DNA of 64,000 nucleotides from an uncultured Prevotellaceae bacterium (lineage in GTDB: Bacteria; Bacteroidota; Bacteroidia; Bacteroidales; Bacteroidaceae), in assembly GCA_947307015.1 (NCBI GenBank), contig CAMZHV010000009.1:1-64000 (forward strand). The letters are read 5' to 3'. A program made the translations under genes and the position numbers. Shown piece by piece: positions 24,747-32,747 of the stretch; position 1 is the stretch's first letter, and each line of letters begins with the position of its first letter. Under the pieces are notes generated by a model. It had not been told where the DNA came from. It worked only from the letters and a program-made list of their open reading frames with translations, and did no database searches.

Positions 24747-25457
24747 TTATTCCTCGTCCATCTGAGCGATGAGTCGGTAGCCTTTGCCGTGGACGTTGTT
24801 GATCTCAATTTCGGGATCGTCCTTGAGATGCTTGCGCAGTTTGGTGATATAAACATCCATGGAACGGGCGTTGAAGTAGTTGTCATCGATCCAGATGGTC
24901 TTCAGAGCCAGCTCGCGCTGTAGGACTTCATTGGCGTGAGCGCAGAGGAGGATGAGTAGCTCGCTCTCTTTCGTAGTGAGCTTGGTCTGCTGGTCACCGA
25001 TGCTGAGAATCTGGCGCTTGGTGTCGAAGGTGAACTTCCCGATGTGGTAGAAAGATACGTTTTTCTGCTGCTTGCCATGCACACGACGCAGGATAGCTTC
25101 CATGCGCAGGACGAGCTCCTCCATGGAGAAGGGCTTGGTGATGTAGTCATCAGCACCTATCTTGAAGCCTTCGAAAATGTCTTCCTTTAGGTTCTTGGCA
25201 GTGAGGAAAATGATGGGCACTTCCTGATTGACTTGACGGATCTCGGAGGCCAGCGTGAAGCCGTCCATCTTGGGCATCATCACATCGAGGACGCACATAT
25301 CATAGTCAGTCTTGAGGAAGTTCTTGTAGCCCTGTTCACCGTCGGCACACAGGTCAGCGTCAAAGCCTTTAGCCTGCAAATATTCGCGCAGCAACATTCC
25401 GAGGCTCTCGTCGTCCTCGCAAAGCAAGATCTTCAGTTTGGATTCTTCTTGTGTCAT
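24747..25457 (-). CDS. rprY: OmpR-family response regulator (RprY-like)
   Basis: 236 residues. The receiver domain has acidic pocket D15/D16 (LLCEDDES), phosphoacceptor D58 (CVLDVMMPKMDG) and a conserved Lys in FLTAKN. The C-terminal winged-helix DNA-binding domain (TTKESELLILLCAH..., MDVYITKLRKHL, VHGKGYRL) is of the OmpR type. The paired histidine kinase lies upstream. I chose the ATG at 25457; an ATG at 25499 would add residues encoded by the palindromic repeat. The RprX/RprY assignment follows resemblance to the Bacteroides pair; the regulon is unknown here. Confidence 0.9.
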   Translation of the reverse strand: MTQEESKLKILLCEDDESLGMLLREYLQAKGFDADLCADGEQGYKNFLKTDYDMCVLDVMMPKMDGFTLASEIRQVNQEVPIIFLTAKNLKEDIFEGFKIGADDYITKPFSMEELVLRMEAILRRVHGKQQKNVSFYHIGKFTFDTKRQILSIGDQQTKLTTKESELLILLCAHANEVLQRELALKTIWIDDNYFNARSMDVYITKLRKHLKDDPEIEINNVHGKGYRLIAQMDEE

Positions 25458-25466
25458 AGTCGTAAG

Positions 25467-25620
25467 GCCCCCTCTAACTCCCCTAAGGGGAGGACTCATT
25501 GCTATTGGGGCATTGGAGTCTGGTTTATTATTAATTTATTTCTTTTTATATTCTACCTATTCTTTTTCTTTTTATATTCTACCTACCCTATCTCTCCCCC
25601 TTGGGGGAGCCGGAGGGGGC
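25467..25620. repeat. Palindromic element, type 2, between kinase and regulator genes
   Basis: The left arm (25467-25492) has tail GCCCCCTCTAA plus palindrome CTCCCCTAAGGGGAG. The right arm (25594-25620) is its imperfect inverted copy, with CTCCCCCTTGGGGGAG and tail GGAGGGGGC. The spacer is about 100 nt, T-rich. The element fills the whole gap between the rprX and rprY genes. Confidence 0.85.
25539..25585. repeat. 21-bp direct repeat inside the palindromic element
   Basis: TTTCTTTTTATATTCTACCT plus A occurs at 25539-25559 and 25565-25585, exactly, with a period of 26 bp. Confidence 0.8.
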
Positions 25621-25622
25621 TT

Positions 25623-27158
25623 TTAATCAATCAGCGGCAGGGTGATGATGAATTTCGTACCTCGACCCAACTCGCTCTCCGCCTTGATGGTGCCGTGCAT
25701 CAACTCCACCATGCCTTTGACGTATGCCAGACCAAGGCCAAAGCCCTTGACATCGTGCTGATTGCCCGTGTGTACGCGGTAGAAGCGGTCGAAGATGTGC
25801 TTGAGGTCTTCGTGGCGGATGCCGATGCCATTGTCAGCGACGGTGATGACAAGATGCGAGCCATGTGTGCGTGTCGCGATACTCAGTTGAAGCGGTGCGT
25901 CGTCGCGACGGTACTTGACAGCATTGTCCATGAGGTTGAAAATGACATTCGTGAAATGCATCTCATCGACATAGATGGCCGCATCCTCGGCATCGAGATT
26001 TGCAGTGAGCGAGCCACCGTTCTGCGTCACCTTCAGCTGGAAGGTCTTGACTACATCATCGATGACCACGTTGGCATCTATCTCCTTCTCGTTGAAACGG
26101 ATATTGTTACGTTCGTAGAGAGACATTTGGAGGACTTTCTCCACTTGATAACGCAGACGTTTCGTCTCATTCACAATGACACCGGAGAGATTGTCGATCA
26201 TGGCCTCACTCTTGGTAATACTCTTATCACCGAGCATCTGAGCTGCAAGGGAGATACTGGAGATAGGTGTCTTGAATTCATGCGTCATATTATTGATGAA
26301 GTCGTTCTTCATCTCCGTGTCACGCTTCTGACGCACGATGAGCCAGACAGTGAAGCAGAACGTGATGAACAGCACGATTGTAAACACGAGCACAGGAATC
26401 ATCTTGCTGGCGACACCAAGGATATAGCTCTCCATTTCAGGGAAGTGGACGCGCAGGAGTCCCATCTTCTGCGAAGGATCGTTGCGGAAGAGCGTCTGCG
26501 TGTAGGTATATCCAGAGCCTTCCTCACTATAGTCGGCACAGCGATACACTTCCTGCCCGTAGGCATCGAGCACGCAAAAATGGTAGTTCAACGTGATACC
26601 GCCTGATTCCAGTTCCGTGCGCAGGTTCGTGTCGAGCAAGCGAAAGTCGATGCGTTCGCGCAGATCCTTCTCGCTGGCATTATACAATACGGTGTAGATG
26701 ACCTCATTGAGCACACCCTTTTGGTAGAGATAGGCGTTCTTCACAAACTCTTGAAAGCGCAGGTTGGCAGCATCGAGACTCGTCGTCGTCGAGGGGATGA
26801 GCGTCAAGGCCTTAGCCGCCTTCGAGGGCTGACGCACCTGCGTCTTCACCTGGAAGGGCGTGGACTGTAGCAGCGAGTCGCCCAGCTGTAGGCTCTGCTC
26901 GACACCCTGTGTCTCAATCTCTTCGGGCAAGTTGTCGGCATTGTAATCCATCTTCGCTGCCACGGTCTCTAAGTAGCGGAAAGTCTCGTTGCGCTCCAAG
27001 TCGCGGCTCGTGCGGTCAAGGGCGCGCAGCACCGTCTCATCGAACTGCTCCTTGCGCATCTTCACCATCGACGACACAATTCGTGCCTGCAGAAGCAGGA
27101 GGCCGAAGAAGGATATGCCAATGATCAGGCTAATGAAGAATATGGTGGAGCGTTTCAT
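25623..27158 (-). CDS. rprX: Sensor histidine kinase (RprX-like)
   Basis: 511 residues. Transmembrane helices at about 7-27 and 253-275 enclose a periplasmic sensor of about 225 residues with no recognised domain. The DHp domain has H293 in NNMTHEFKTPISSIS. The HATPase domain has an N-box (LMDNAVKYR), G1 (DNGIGIR) and G2 (GFGLGLAYV). It autophosphorylates and passes phosphate to the adjacent regulator. The stop codon lies at the edge of the palindromic element, so a downstream insertion may have trimmed or replaced a few end residues. Confidence 0.9.
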   Translation of the reverse strand: MKRSTIFFISLIIGISFFGLLLLQARIVSSMVKMRKEQFDETVLRALDRTSRDLERNETFRYLETVAAKMDYNADNLPEEIETQGVEQSLQLGDSLLQSTPFQVKTQVRQPSKAAKALTLIPSTTTSLDAANLRFQEFVKNAYLYQKGVLNEVIYTVLYNASEKDLRERIDFRLLDTNLRTELESGGITLNYHFCVLDAYGQEVYRCADYSEEGSGYTYTQTLFRNDPSQKMGLLRVHFPEMESYILGVASKMIPVLVFTIVLFITFCFTVWLIVRQKRDTEMKNDFINNMTHEFKTPISSISLAAQMLGDKSITKSEAMIDNLSGVIVNETKRLRYQVEKVLQMSLYERNNIRFNEKEIDANVVIDDVVKTFQLKVTQNGGSLTANLDAEDAAIYVDEMHFTNVIFNLMDNAVKYRRDDAPLQLSIATRTHGSHLVITVADNGIGIRHEDLKHIFDRFYRVHTGNQHDVKGFGLGLAYVKGMVELMHGTIKAESELGRGTKFIITLPLID

Positions 27159-27184
27159 ACGTGACGTTTGTTTTTTTACGGGTG

Positions 27185-27192
27185 CAAAGGTA
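27185..27192 (-). promoter_or_regulatory. -7 box of the rprX-rprY operon
   Basis: Reverse-strand TACCTTTG; a near-match -33 (CTTG) lies 20 bp upstream at about 27213-27216. Leader about 20 nt. Confidence 0.6.
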
Positions 27193-27317
27193 GGCCATTA
27201 TACACTTACGACCAAGCATGATGTCACGTTTTTATTTAAGGTTTTAACATCCTTAACAAAGAATTAGGTGTGAATAATTCAAATATGCATCGTCAATCCG
27301 TCTTCTTACCCATTTCC

Positions 27318-27348
27318 TTTGTCATTTCATAAGAAAACATTATCTTTG
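27318..27348 (+). promoter_or_regulatory. Sialidase gene promoter
   Basis: TTTG at 27318-27321 and TATCTTTG at 27341-27348, with a 19-bp spacer: a full Bacteroidota promoter match. Leader about 30 nt. Confidence 0.72.
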
Positions 27349-27382
27349 TGCAGAAAATAAAACTTACCCTAACACTACGACA

Positions 27383-28636
27383 ATGAAACACTTCATGCTA
27401 ACCCTGGTCCTACTCATCGCGGCTTCGATACCCGCAGTAGCGCAACAGACTCCCCAGTGCCCGCCACAGGTGTTGTTCCAAACCTATGACAGCTATCACG
27501 TTCCCTACCGCATCCCAGCTATCGTGACGACAAACAAAGGTCATCTCATTGCCGTCGCCGACCGTCGCTACTGCCAGCTTGACATCGGATTTGGCAAGAT
27601 CGACCTCGTGGCTCGCACCAGCAAGAACAACGGTCGCACATGGTCGCCGGACACCGTCATCCAGCGCGGCTCCGGCATCGAAGGCTCACACGACTGCGGC
27701 TATGGCGATATCGCCATGGTAGCAGACCGCACAAGCAAACGCATCCTCTGTATGTCCGTTACCGGAAACGTTATATATATAAAAGGTACGCGCGAGAACC
27801 CTAACCGCATCGCCCGATGGTACAGCCCCGACGGCGGCAAATCGTGGACGAAGGCTGAAGACGTCACTGATGCTTTCTATGCGATGCTTCCCCACACACG
27901 TACGATGTTCATCGGTTCCGGACGTATCATGCAGAGCCGCGTCGTCAAGAAAGACAAGTACTACCGTCTGTATTGCTCCGTGCTGACCCGTACGCAGATG
28001 GACGACAAGGACGTTGCATGCAACTACGTAATCTACAGCGATGACTTTGGCGCTTCGTGGGCCGTTCTCGGCGGTTCGACACTCGACGGTCACGACAGCC
28101 CCTGCCTCGACGGTGACGAGCCAAAGACCGAAGAGCTACCCAACGGCGATGTCATCCTCTCCTCACGCAAGTGGTATGGTCGTTTCTTCAATGTTTACCA
28201 CTTTGCAGACATCCGCCATGACCAGAAAAGCGGCTCATGGGGACAGTGCGTAGCATCGCACGACGTACCTGGCGGCATCAAGGTAGGAGCCAACTCCTGT
28301 AATGGCGAAATCTATCTTGTTGACGCCGTCGAAAGCGCCACAGGCCGAAAGGCCAAACTCATGCTCCAATCGCTACCCTGTGGTGAAGGACGCGTTGACG
28401 TAGGTTTCTGGTACAAGGAGATTGTCCCCAACGGCATCTATTCACCCCGTGCTTTTGCCCACAACTGGACCCGCGGCCTACAAGTCTCCCACACCACCTC
28501 AGCCTATTCCACGATGACGCTACAGAAGGACGGGCGCATCGGTTTCTTCTGGGAAGAGAAGCTAACGGACAACGGTTTTGATATGGCATATCAGCCGTTG
28601 ACCATTGCTGAAATAACACTTGAGAAGTATAAGTAA
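27383..28636 (+). CDS. Secreted exo-alpha-sialidase, GH33 family
   Basis: 417 residues with a signal peptide (cleavage near SIPAVAQ). Six-bladed propeller signatures are present: the RIP motif YRIPAIV (R43), an Asp at about 60 (AVADRRY), and Asp-boxes SKNNGRTW (80-87), SPDGGKSW and SDDFGASW. A late SAYSTMTL supplies the likely catalytic Tyr and FFWEEK the paired Glu. GH33 enzymes remove terminal sialic acid from host glycans. No sialic acid catabolism or transport genes are adjacent, so it may serve to unmask glycans. The neuraminidase/BNR-repeat call is firm; the precise linkage preference is not visible. Confidence 0.88.
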   Translation: MKHFMLTLVLLIAASIPAVAQQTPQCPPQVLFQTYDSYHVPYRIPAIVTTNKGHLIAVADRRYCQLDIGFGKIDLVARTSKNNGRTWSPDTVIQRGSGIEGSHDCGYGDIAMVADRTSKRILCMSVTGNVIYIKGTRENPNRIARWYSPDGGKSWTKAEDVTDAFYAMLPHTRTMFIGSGRIMQSRVVKKDKYYRLYCSVLTRTQMDDKDVACNYVIYSDDFGASWAVLGGSTLDGHDSPCLDGDEPKTEELPNGDVILSSRKWYGRFFNVYHFADIRHDQKSGSWGQCVASHDVPGGIKVGANSCNGEIYLVDAVESATGRKAKLMLQSLPCGEGRVDVGFWYKEIVPNGIYSPRAFAHNWTRGLQVSHTTSAYSTMTLQKDGRIGFFWEEKLTDNGFDMAYQPLTIAEITLEKYK

Positions 28637-28678
28637 AACGAAGAAGCCTGGCGGCTGCCAGGCTTCTTCGTTTTACTT
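28631..28678. terminator. 22-bp perfect bidirectional terminator carrying both stop codons
   Basis: Arms at 28631-28652 and 28657-28678 with loop GGCT. Each arm begins AAGTAAAACG in its own reading direction, so the Lys-stop (AAG TAA) of the sialidase gene on + and of the DUF5606 gene on - lie in the two arms. A T4 tract follows the G/C core in both directions. Confidence 0.9.
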
Positions 28679-29107
28679 GCGATCGTCAATGTTGTCGCCT
28701 TCAGTGGGTGCCATCTTCGAGAAGTCATCAAGACCGTTGAGGATGAGGATATTGTACCACTGAATGAGCTTCTTAACGTCAGAGGGATGAACGCGGTCGC
28801 GGTCGAAGTTGGGGAGGACATCGGCGAAGTAGTCGAAGAGTTGATCGCGCGATGCCTTCTTGTACTCGAGGCTACTGACGGCACCGTTCTCCTTGTTCTT
28901 GAGGTTGGTGAGGACGTCTGCAAGGGGCACTTCCTCCTCATCGGTGTACATCGCGATGTCTGCGAGTGAAATGACACGGTCGGTGGAGAAAGCGGGCATA
29001 CGATGATGTTTTTCGTCGATGCTCTCGACAACAAGGCTGCGATTGCCTCGTGATACCAGCTTGTACAAGCCGGGTTTGCCAGCGATGGCTAAGATGGTTT
29101 CAAGCAT
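28673..29107 (-). CDS. DUF5606 family protein
   Basis: 144 residues. The N-terminal MLETILAIAGKPGLYKLVSRGNRSLVVESIDEKHHRMPAFSTDRVISLADIAMYT is the characteristic start of this Bacteroidota-specific family, which has no assigned biochemical role. The first 55 residues look like a small beta-barrel and the rest is helical (LADVLTNLKNKENG, SDVKKLIQWYNIL). It commonly follows coaE, as here, but has its own -7 box inside the 3' end of the coaE region. Lacking a signal peptide or TM segment, it should be cytoplasmic. Confidence 0.85.
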   Translation of the reverse strand: MLETILAIAGKPGLYKLVSRGNRSLVVESIDEKHHRMPAFSTDRVISLADIAMYTDEEEVPLADVLTNLKNKENGAVSSLEYKKASRDQLFDYFADVLPNFDRDRVHPSDVKKLIQWYNILILNGLDDFSKMAPTEGDNIDDRK

Positions 29108-29160
29108 GATTTTATATCTTTATGATTGATGATTCAGTGAATGTCTTTCAAAAACGAGCG

Positions 29161-29192
29161 CAAAGATAAGGCTAATGTACCGATTGGGCAAG
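29161..29192 (-). promoter_or_regulatory. Promoter of the DUF5606 gene
   Basis: TATCTTTG (29161-29168, reverse strand) with a CTTG near-match -33 at 29189-29192. It overlaps the stop region of coaE, so the DUF5606 gene can be transcribed separately. Confidence 0.55.
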
Positions 29193-29756
29193 CAATGTAT
29201 CAATAAAAAAACTTAATTGAGGTGAGAAGTCATTGCCGTCATTCACGATGACGAGGTCTGCGGCACTGCGTCGCTCTTCATCAGAGAGCTGGCGGGCAAT
29301 ACGAACTCGCACCTGTTCTTCGGTAGAACCGTCGCGCTGCACGACTCGCTGGATGCGGAGCGGCAATGGGGCTTCGACGACAATGAGGCGGTCAACGATG
29401 TCGAGAAAGCCAGCCTCGATGAGTATAGCACTCTCGATAACGACAAGCCCTTCATGACGCTTTGCCCAGCGGCGAAAGTCAGCTTTCACGGCGGGATGGA
29501 CGATGGCGTTGATGGCTGCAGTGTGGCTCGCATCAGCGAAGACGAAGGCCGCCATGCGCGCACGGTCGAGTTGTCCATTGGGGAGGTAGGCATCGGCACC
29601 CACTAGTTCGGTGATTTTACGGCGCAGTACCCTACCCTGCATGAGTCGCTGCGCCTGACTGTCGCTGTCGTAGACGGGTATGTGGTAGTGAGCCGTCAAC
29701 CATTGCGAGACAAACGACTTGCCGCTACCTATGCCTCCTGTGATACCAATAGTCAT
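29172..29756 (-). CDS. coaE: Dephospho-CoA kinase
   Basis: 194 residues of normal family length. The P-loop GITGGIGSGKS (residues 4-14) opens the protein; DSDSQAQRLM and the RMAAFVFAD substrate-binding segment follow. It phosphorylates dephospho-CoA in the last step of coenzyme A synthesis, in the cytoplasm. It overlaps the upstream ybbR-like gene by 4 bp (ATGA), within the nusB-yajC-ybbR-coaE operon. Confidence 0.95.
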   Translation of the reverse strand: MTIGITGGIGSGKSFVSQWLTAHYHIPVYDSDSQAQRLMQGRVLRRKITELVGADAYLPNGQLDRARMAAFVFADASHTAAINAIVHPAVKADFRRWAKRHEGLVVIESAILIEAGFLDIVDRLIVVEAPLPLRIQRVVQRDGSTEEQVRVRIARQLSDEERRSAADLVIVNDGNDFSPQLSFFIDTLLAQSVH

Positions 29757-30751
29757 TCGTCTGCCGTCTGTTCGATGAGGAATTGCACGCTCTCAGGATT
29801 GATGTGTACATGCGAGACCCCTTCGGGTATGGAGCGTAACTTCAAGTGCAACAAGGAGTCCGGCGATTGCATGAGCTCTTCGTAGGTCGCTGTGAGTACG
29901 AAGTTCGACGCATCGTAGTCGTTGTAGTCGTCAGCCAAGATATGGAACGACACAGTAGCTTTAGCTGGGAAGGTACGCAGCGTTAAGCCTGCCGGGAAGT
30001 TGGTTCCAATAATGGGCACTGTAAGCCTTTTCTCAACAAACGTGGATACGTGGGCAGTCACAAAGACCTCTGCAGGCTCCACTTTGACGCCGCGCATGGG
30101 GGTGAGCGCCACTTTGCGCGTTGAGTTTCCTTCGAGATTGGTGAAATTCGTGATTTCAGTAGGCACTACGGTCAGCGAATCAAGGAATTCCTGTTCGCCC
30201 CAGACAGTCACGCTATCGGGATCGCAAGTGATTCTCGAAAGGTAATGATTCTGAACGACCTGAGCCCTGCCTCTGAACGCCACCGGCACACGCCTCATCA
30301 CTCCGCGTGAATAGTAGTAGTCAATGGTGTCGGGGCTGATGTAGACGATGCGCGAAGAAGGCTTAATAAACGGCTGCAGCAAACGCTGCACCTCGCTACG
30401 CGGGATGATGACGTGTCCATAATTCTTACCACTGGTATGTGCGTCGAAGTCTACAGAGAGCGCAGAGCGTCGTAGGCGAAAGCTATAACCCAAGAGCGTC
30501 GTACCTTTGTCGTGCAGCGTCACACGTATGTTGTCAGGCAGGTCGGATGTGATGACCGTTCCATCGTCTACGTTCTCAAGTGCCACGGGGAACACCACTT
30601 CCATGTCATATTCATCATTGAGCGTCAGCATCAGCCAGAAGCCTGCGGATATGACGAAGAAGAAAGAGAACACCAACGCCTCACGGCTGCGCTTGCTGAG
30701 CAGGAAAGCCTTGATAGCGCCGAACATTCGTGAGAACTGGAAACGGTCCAT
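29753..30751 (-). CDS. YbbR-like domain membrane protein
   Basis: 332 residues. An N-terminal transmembrane helix (about 26-44: ALVFSFFFVISAGFWLMLTL) precedes an extracytoplasmic part made of about three YbbR-like beta-rich repeats (PVALENVDDGTVITSDLPDNIRVTLHDKG, then similar units near 155 and 240). In Firmicutes YbbR/CdaR regulates cyclic-di-AMP synthase; in Bacteroidota its role is not settled. It stands between yajC (6 bp) and coaE (4-bp overlap), a conserved order in this phylum. Confidence 0.85.
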   Translation of the reverse strand: MDRFQFSRMFGAIKAFLLSKRSREALVFSFFFVISAGFWLMLTLNDEYDMEVVFPVALENVDDGTVITSDLPDNIRVTLHDKGTTLLGYSFRLRRSALSVDFDAHTSGKNYGHVIIPRSEVQRLLQPFIKPSSRIVYISPDTIDYYYSRGVMRRVPVAFRGRAQVVQNHYLSRITCDPDSVTVWGEQEFLDSLTVVPTEITNFTNLEGNSTRKVALTPMRGVKVEPAEVFVTAHVSTFVEKRLTVPIIGTNFPAGLTLRTFPAKATVSFHILADDYNDYDASNFVLTATYEELMQSPDSLLHLKLRSIPEGVSHVHINPESVQFLIEQTADE

Positions 30752-30757
30752 CGCAAC

Positions 30758-31081
30758 TTACTTGGCGTAGTTACCTGTGCTTTCTGCGGCTGAGGCAAAG
30801 ACGGAGTTGCGATCTACGCGGATGCGCACGCCGTTGGCGATTTCGATAATCAGGACATTCTTCACGTCGTCGATATCGCGGACGGTGCCGTAGATCCCTC
30901 CGGCGGTGATGACTTCCTGACCGTGCTCTATGGAGTTGCGGAATTTTTGTATTTCTTTCTGTTTCTTCTGTTGCGGACGAATCATGAAAAAATACATGAT
31001 GGCGAACATCGCGACGAGCATCAGGATCATACCCAGACCGCCGTCGCCTTGTGCTTGAAGCAAGATTGTAAGCGTTTTCAT
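30758..31081 (-). CDS. yajC: Preprotein translocase subunit YajC
   Basis: 107 residues. A single TM helix (about 17-35: LGMILMLVAMFAIMYFFMI) is followed by the hallmark RPQQKKQKE and the beta-domain (GQEVITAGGIYGTVRDIDD). It is an accessory subunit of the Sec-DF translocon in the inner membrane. It follows nusB by 49 bp in the same operon. Confidence 0.95.
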   Translation of the reverse strand: MKTLTILLQAQGDGGLGMILMLVAMFAIMYFFMIRPQQKKQKEIQKFRNSIEHGQEVITAGGIYGTVRDIDDVKNVLIIEIANGVRIRVDRNSVFASAAESTGNYAK

Positions 31082-31130
31082 ATATACATTATTATATTAT
31101 TGTGATGATACGATGGAAAAAAGTCATGCG

Positions 31131-32123
31131 TTAGGATCCACCCTCAACGCCCTCAACACCCTCGTCCTCCAATTTAGATGCTTCTCTCTGCGAGAAGTTT
31201 TTGTGGAGCTTGCCGTCGCTGATGAGCTGACGGGCTATGGCGTCAAGCATTCCGTTGATATAGCCTCCGCTACGAGGTGTGGAATAGTATTTGGCGATAT
31301 CGACATACTCGTTGATAGTCACCGTGAGCGGTATCTGTGGGAAGGTGAGCATCTCTGCCAGCGCTGTCTGCATGATGAGCAAATCCATGAGTGCCAGACG
31401 ATCCAGATCCCAATTGTGTAGTGTCTGCGACACCAGCGAGCGGTAGTGATCGGCTCCCAGCAGCGAAGCACGCAGCAGACGGCGGGCGAACTCGCGATCC
31501 TCCTCGTCGCGATATTCGGGCATCAGCGGCTGGTCGGCACCCAGCTTCTTGTCGAAGAGTTTGATGGTCTTGATGACGAAGGAATCGATGATGAAGCGGT
31601 CGTCGTTCCAGAAGAGGCTCTTCTCTTCGAGGAGCGCGTCCAGTTCCTCGTCCTCCATGATAACCTTGCGATATAGCTGCCGCCAGATTGTTTTGTCGTC
31701 TTCGTATGTCGGCACATCACTACGAGACATCCAATCCTTGTAGGTCTCCGACTCAATGATTTTATTGTAGAGATAACGCACGAAGTCCTCGTCGTCGGCC
31801 CACGTCTTCTTCTGGTTGTCTACGAAGTCGCGCAACTGATGGTTCTTCTCCAGCTGGGCGATGAACTGGTTGTTGACGAAGCGGGGACTGGGAGTCTGGC
31901 CGTCGCGCAGGCGGTTGTGGCGGTTGGTGGCTGTGACGTATGCTCGTTCTGCCATGTGATGGAGGTCAACGATGAGCTCGAGCATATAGAAATAGAGGTC
32001 GTATGACTTAGAGAGGCTGAAGAACAAATCCTTCTCTGCCGTGTCCAACTTATGCCCGCCGTTCTGGTAGAAAGCATAAGTCTGTTGGATGACTTTTAGA
32101 CGTATGAGCTCTCGATTAATCAT
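31131..32123 (-). CDS. nusB: Transcription antitermination factor NusB (long Bacteroidota form)
   Basis: 330 residues, more than twice the E. coli protein. The N-terminal helical half (INRELIRLKVIQQTYAFYQ...) is lineage-specific. The C-terminal half carries the NusB fold (REFARRLLRASLLGADHYRSLVSQTLHNWDLDRLALMDLLIMQTALAEMLTFPQIPLTVTINEYVDIAKYYSTPRSGGYINGMLDAIAR). NusB with S10 binds boxA RNA in rRNA antitermination. I chose the ATG at 32123, since the upstream in-frame ATG at 32210 lies before the -7 box at 32167-32174. It heads the nusB-yajC-ybbR-coaE operon. Confidence 0.93.
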   Translation of the reverse strand: MINRELIRLKVIQQTYAFYQNGGHKLDTAEKDLFFSLSKSYDLYFYMLELIVDLHHMAERAYVTATNRHNRLRDGQTPSPRFVNNQFIAQLEKNHQLRDFVDNQKKTWADDEDFVRYLYNKIIESETYKDWMSRSDVPTYEDDKTIWRQLYRKVIMEDEELDALLEEKSLFWNDDRFIIDSFVIKTIKLFDKKLGADQPLMPEYRDEEDREFARRLLRASLLGADHYRSLVSQTLHNWDLDRLALMDLLIMQTALAEMLTFPQIPLTVTINEYVDIAKYYSTPRSGGYINGMLDAIARQLISDGKLHKNFSQREASKLEDEGVEGVEGGS

Positions 32124-32166
32124 GTCAAAAGAAGTATTTCTGCGTTTAGATAATCCTTTCGGTGTG

Positions 32167-32174
32167 CAAAAGTA
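32167..32174 (-). promoter_or_regulatory. -7 box of the nusB operon
   Basis: Reverse-strand TACTTTTG with a leader of about 35-40 nt. It is divergent from the DUF3276 promoter, with the two -7 boxes about 65 bp apart. Confidence 0.55.
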
Positions 32175-32212
32175 GTCATTTTCGAGGAAAAAGCAGAAGT
32201 TTTTCATCATTT

Positions 32213-32245
32213 TTTGGGCAGTTTGACGAATAATGACTAATTTTG
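32213..32245 (+). promoter_or_regulatory. Promoter of the DUF3276 gene
   Basis: TTTG at 32213-32216 and TAATTTTG at 32238-32245, with a 21-bp spacer. Leader about 25 nt. Confidence 0.65.
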
Positions 32246-32276
32246 ACCCCTGATTTGATGAAAAAACATTTAATCG

Positions 32277-32612
32277 ATGAAAGAAACACGTTACGACAGC
32301 AAGGAAAAGGACATCCTTTTCTCACGAGCCATCAAGGCTGGAAAGAGACTTTATTATGTTGATGTGAAACAGAGCAGCCGCGGCGACCTCTACCTGGCTC
32401 TCACCGAGAGCAAGAAGATCGTGAGCGGTGATCCTGAGATGCCACAGTTCTCGTTTGAGAAACACAAACTGTTTGTCTATCCCGAGGATTTCGAGAAGTT
32501 CACAGGAGCATTGGCCGACGCCATGCGCTTCATCTACGAGCAGCAAGGACCCGTAGAACAGCGCGTCGTCGAGGAGCGGGGAGACATACAGCTCGACGAG
32601 CTTGAGTTCTGA
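32277..32612 (+). CDS. PUR-alpha-like DNA/RNA-binding protein (DUF3276)
   Basis: 111 residues. The single PUR repeat is recognisable: DILFSRAIKAGKRLYYVDVKQSSRGDLYLALTESKK, then FEKHKLFVYPEDFEKFTGALADAMRFI. Homologues in spirochaetes and Bacteroidota bind single-stranded and double-stranded nucleic acid and act as small regulators. The last 20 residues are acidic. It is monocistronic, with its own promoter and a hairpin after the stop. Confidence 0.88.
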   Translation: MKETRYDSKEKDILFSRAIKAGKRLYYVDVKQSSRGDLYLALTESKKIVSGDPEMPQFSFEKHKLFVYPEDFEKFTGALADAMRFIYEQQGPVEQRVVEERGDIQLDELEF

Positions 32613-32652
32613 GCCTTTTCAGCCTCAGAGAACCCGAAACACAAAGAAAAAG

Positions 32653-32686
32653 AATGGCCGCCATAGAAAATGACGGCCATTTTCTT
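32653..32686 (+). terminator. Terminator of the DUF3276 gene
   Basis: An 8-bp stem (AATGGCCG / CGGCCATT) followed by TTCTT. A second short palindrome (TTGCGC / GCGCAA) follows at about 32685-32700 and overlaps the purL promoter region. Confidence 0.7.
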
Positions 32687-32715
32687 GCGCTTTAGCGCAA
32701 TTTCGCGTACCTTTG
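32684..32715 (+). promoter_or_regulatory. purL promoter
   Basis: TACCTTTG at 32708-32715 with CTTG at 32684-32687 as near -33, spacer 20 bp. Leader about 30 nt. Confidence 0.62.
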
Positions 32716-32747
32716 TAGCGCAAAACAAGAAATAACACTTTACCATT

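Noticed and set aside
25458-25499. Longer N-terminus for the response regulator starting at 25499
   Set aside because: The extra residues come from the repeat arm and do not belong to the receiver domain.
25233-26606. Long + strand open frame (457 codons) opposite the histidine kinase
   Set aside because: It is the antisense shadow of a clear kinase gene with complete motifs; such frames are common in this GC range.
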